Below the pieces are notes generated by a model. It ran no database searches and was not told the origin of the DNA. It worked only from the letters and a program-made list of their open reading frames with translations. A stretch of 64,000 nucleotides of DNA from JBCCQH01 sp039024435. Its GTDB lineage: Bacteria; Bacteroidota; Bacteroidia; J057; JADKCL01. Below are positions 62,349 through 64,000 of this stretch, one piece after another; positions within the stretch are counted from its first letter, which is position 1, and each line of letters begins with the position of its first letter. Position numbers and translations under genes: made by a program. The stretch spans positions 1-64,000 of the forward strand of contig JBCCQH010000012.1 in the NCBI GenBank assembly GCA_039024435.1. Reading direction: 5' to 3'.

Positions 62349-64000
62349 ATGACCATTGAAAAGGCCAAACAGGCACTCAAAACGTATTTCGGTTACGACA
62401 GTTTCCGCCCGATGCAGGAGCAGGTTATCGCGCGGGTCCTGGACGGTAAAGATGCCGTGGTGCTCATGCCGACCGGCGGAGGCAAATCGATCTGCTTTCA
62501 GATTCCCGCTCTGGTGCGCCCTGGCGTGGGTTTGGTCATTTCGCCCCTGATCGCATTGATGAAGGACCAGGTGGAAGGACTCCGCGCCAACGGTGTCCGC
62601 GCTGCTTTTATGAATTCCAGTCGTTCGGGAATTGACAATTTGCGGGTCGAAAATGCGGCTCTCAACGGGGAGATCGACCTGCTGTACGTCTCCCCGGAAA
62701 AGGCATTGTCCAATGATTTTTCCAATGTTCTCAGTGCGTTGTCCTTGTCGCTGATTGCGGTCGATGAAGCGCACTGCATTTCCCAGTGGGGCCATGATTT
62801 TCGCCCGGAATACACCCAGATGCACGCACTCAAGGAGCGTTTTCCTCAGATTCCAATGGTGGCACTGACCGCAACCGCGGACAAATTGACCCGGAAAGAC
62901 ATCGTCACGAACCTGAAGTTGCACGATCCGGAAGTATTTCTGGCCTCTTTTGACCGGCCCAATCTGAGTCTGAATGTCTTGCCGGGGCGCAACCGCTACC
63001 GGGTCATCAAGCAGTGGATCGAGGACCGGCCGGGCCAGTCGGGGATTATTTATTGCCTCAGCCGCCGCTCGACTGAGGACATCGCCGCCAAATTGAAGGC
63101 CGACGGCATCAATGCGGCTTTTTACCATGCGGGAATGGGCCCACAGATCCGGGCGCGCACCCAGGAACGGTTCATTCGCGATGACATCCCCATTGTGTGC
63201 GCGACGATTGCTTTCGGGATGGGAATCGACAAACCCAACGTGCGCTGGATCATTCACTACAACCTCCCCAAGAATATCGAAAGCTATTACCAGGAAATCG
63301 GGCGGGCCGGTCGGGATGGTTTGCCGGGAGAGACGCTGCTGTTTTACAGCTATGCGGATGTGGTACAGTTGCAGCAATTCATCGCCGAAAGTGGGCAGCG
63401 GGAGATCCTGGAAACCAAGTTGGGGCGGATCGAGCAGTACGCTAATGCTCAGGTTTGCCGCCGCCAGGTATTGCTGGCCTATTTTGGGGAGCACACGGAT
63501 GAGAACTGCGGCAATTGTGACATCTGCGAAGATCCTCCGGAGAAGCTGGACGGGACCGTATTGGCCCAAAAGGCCCTTTCGGCGCTGATCCGCATGAAGG
63601 AAGCAGTGGGGATGAACCTGGTCGTGGATGTGCTGCGGGGATCGGCCCGGCAGGAAATTGTGGCCCGGGGATTTGATCGGATTAAGACTTACGGCGCCGG
63701 CGCCGACATTTCCCGGAACGACTGGCAGCAATTTATCCTGCAAATGCTCAATATCGGGCTCCTGGAGATCGCCTACGATGAAGGGAATACGCTCAAAGTA
63801 ACCGCTCCGGGCCGCGAGGTGCTGTTCGATGGGCGTCCGGTGGAATTGGTGCGGATCGTGAAGCGCAAACCAGCAAAAGCCAAGGCCGCTTCCCCCCCCA
63901 ATTCGGCCGCTTTGAAGCCCAATGAGGCCCTGTTTGAACGCCTGCGACGGCTGCGAAAAAAACTGGCCGACAAGCAGGGCGTGCCGCCTTATATCGTCTT
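62349..64000 (+). CDS. recQ: ATP-dependent DNA helicase RecQ (3' end outside the window)
   Basis: The first 550 residues are in the window; the gene runs off the right edge. The helicase motifs are all there: FGYDSFRPMQEQVI (motif 0), MPTGGGKSICFQ (Walker A), VDEAHCISQWGHDFRPEY (DEAH box and the aromatic-rich loop), VALTATA (III), IIYCLSRRSTEDIA (IV), and YYQEIGRAGRDG (VI). The zinc-binding part has CRRQVLLAYFGE... NCGNCDIC, and a winged-helix domain follows (about 400-500). After that a Lys/Ala-rich linker leads toward a likely HRDC domain (LFERLRRLRKKLADKQGVPPYIVF). It unwinds 3'-5' in recombination and repair. Confidence 0.95.
   Translation, partial: MTIEKAKQALKTYFGYDSFRPMQEQVIARVLDGKDAVVLMPTGGGKSICFQIPALVRPGVGLVISPLIALMKDQVEGLRANGVRAAFMNSSRSGIDNLRVENAALNGEIDLLYVSPEKALSNDFSNVLSALSLSLIAVDEAHCISQWGHDFRPEYTQMHALKERFPQIPMVALTATADKLTRKDIVTNLKLHDPEVFLASFDRPNLSLNVLPGRNRYRVIKQWIEDRPGQSGIIYCLSRRSTEDIAAKLKADGINAAFYHAGMGPQIRARTQERFIRDDIPIVCATIAFGMGIDKPNVRWIIHYNLPKNIESYYQEIGRAGRDGLPGETLLFYSYADVVQLQQFIAESGQREILETKLGRIEQYANAQVCRRQVLLAYFGEHTDENCGNCDICEDPPEKLDGTVLAQKALSALIRMKEAVGMNLVVDVLRGSARQEIVARGFDRIKTYGAGADISRNDWQQFILQMLNIGLLEIAYDEGNTLKVTAPGREVLFDGRPVELVRIVKRKPAKAKAASPPNSAALKPNEALFERLRRLRKKLADKQGVPPYIV

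Noticed and set aside
62235..63743. 502-codon minus-strand open frame opposite recQ
   Set aside because: recQ on the plus strand has all helicase motifs; this is its shadow.

Overview
The window is a piece of a Bacteroidota chromosome, most likely from the Saprospiria/Lewinella-type branch (inference). The evidence is a complete gldKLMN block with a PorP/SprF protein and a SprE/PorW lipoprotein (type IX secretion and gliding), several secreted proteins with type A or type B T9SS C-terminal sorting domains, an atpZ-(i)-B-E-F-H-A-G cluster without atpD/atpC, and -7 boxes of the form TAnnTTTG close to start codons. Base composition is moderately GC-rich. I saw no rRNA, tRNA, CRISPR array, transposase or prophage gene.

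Layout. 1-393: two tandem copies of a ~140-nt repeat with a palindromic core; an inverted copy lies at 37594-37731 and a decayed one near 7486-7567. 394-3560: a LamG T9SS cargo protein, then a polysaccharide deacetylase and a GNAT acetyltransferase that overlap by ATGA. 3578-7326 (minus): a propeller histidine kinase and its LytTR response regulator. 7690-12205 (minus): an outer-membrane-type lipoprotein and a secreted M36 metalloprotease. 12476-17443 (minus): a double AAA+ ATPase, a small lipoprotein and a membrane-anchored anti-sigma-like protein. 17436-22970: an ECF sigma factor divergent from a very large alpha-2-macroglobulin with an intact thioester motif. 23294-28330 (minus): a giant SBBP/PKD protein with a type B sorting domain. 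28613-30979: a conserved Rossmann-type protein of unknown role.

30986-41096 is mostly housekeeping: a PepSY-like protein, rsgA with an M61 peptidase, a transglutaminase-like protein, two membrane proteins, and a DUF4271 protein carrying a GH2-like jelly roll in front of hemC-hemD. 41373-47181 holds PorP/SprF and gldK, gldL, gldM, gldN, closed by a strong terminator. 47408-54156 (minus) is a chain of overlapping genes, sprE, a class A penicillin-binding protein and uvrC. Divergent from it, 54256-61532 runs LytM peptidase, bactofilin, then the F-type ATP synthase genes, closed by another terminator. 61655-62262 is a broken alpha/beta hydrolase, and recQ runs off the right edge.

How the parts fit: GldL/GldM power and GldK/GldN/SprE/PorP complete the secretion machine that would export the LamG, M36 and SBBP/PKD proteins. 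The LytM peptidase, bactofilin and PBP next to sprE and the ATP synthase tie envelope growth to these loci. Points I find most worth a second look: an in-frame amber stop inside the bactofilin gene with the ancestral frame still open down to the atpZ overlap; a motif shared between the alpha-2-macroglobulin and the adjacent anti-sigma-like protein; the DUF4271/jelly-roll fusion; the Asp/Gly-rich insert in GldN; the hairpin between atpE and atpF; and the palindromic dispersed repeat.
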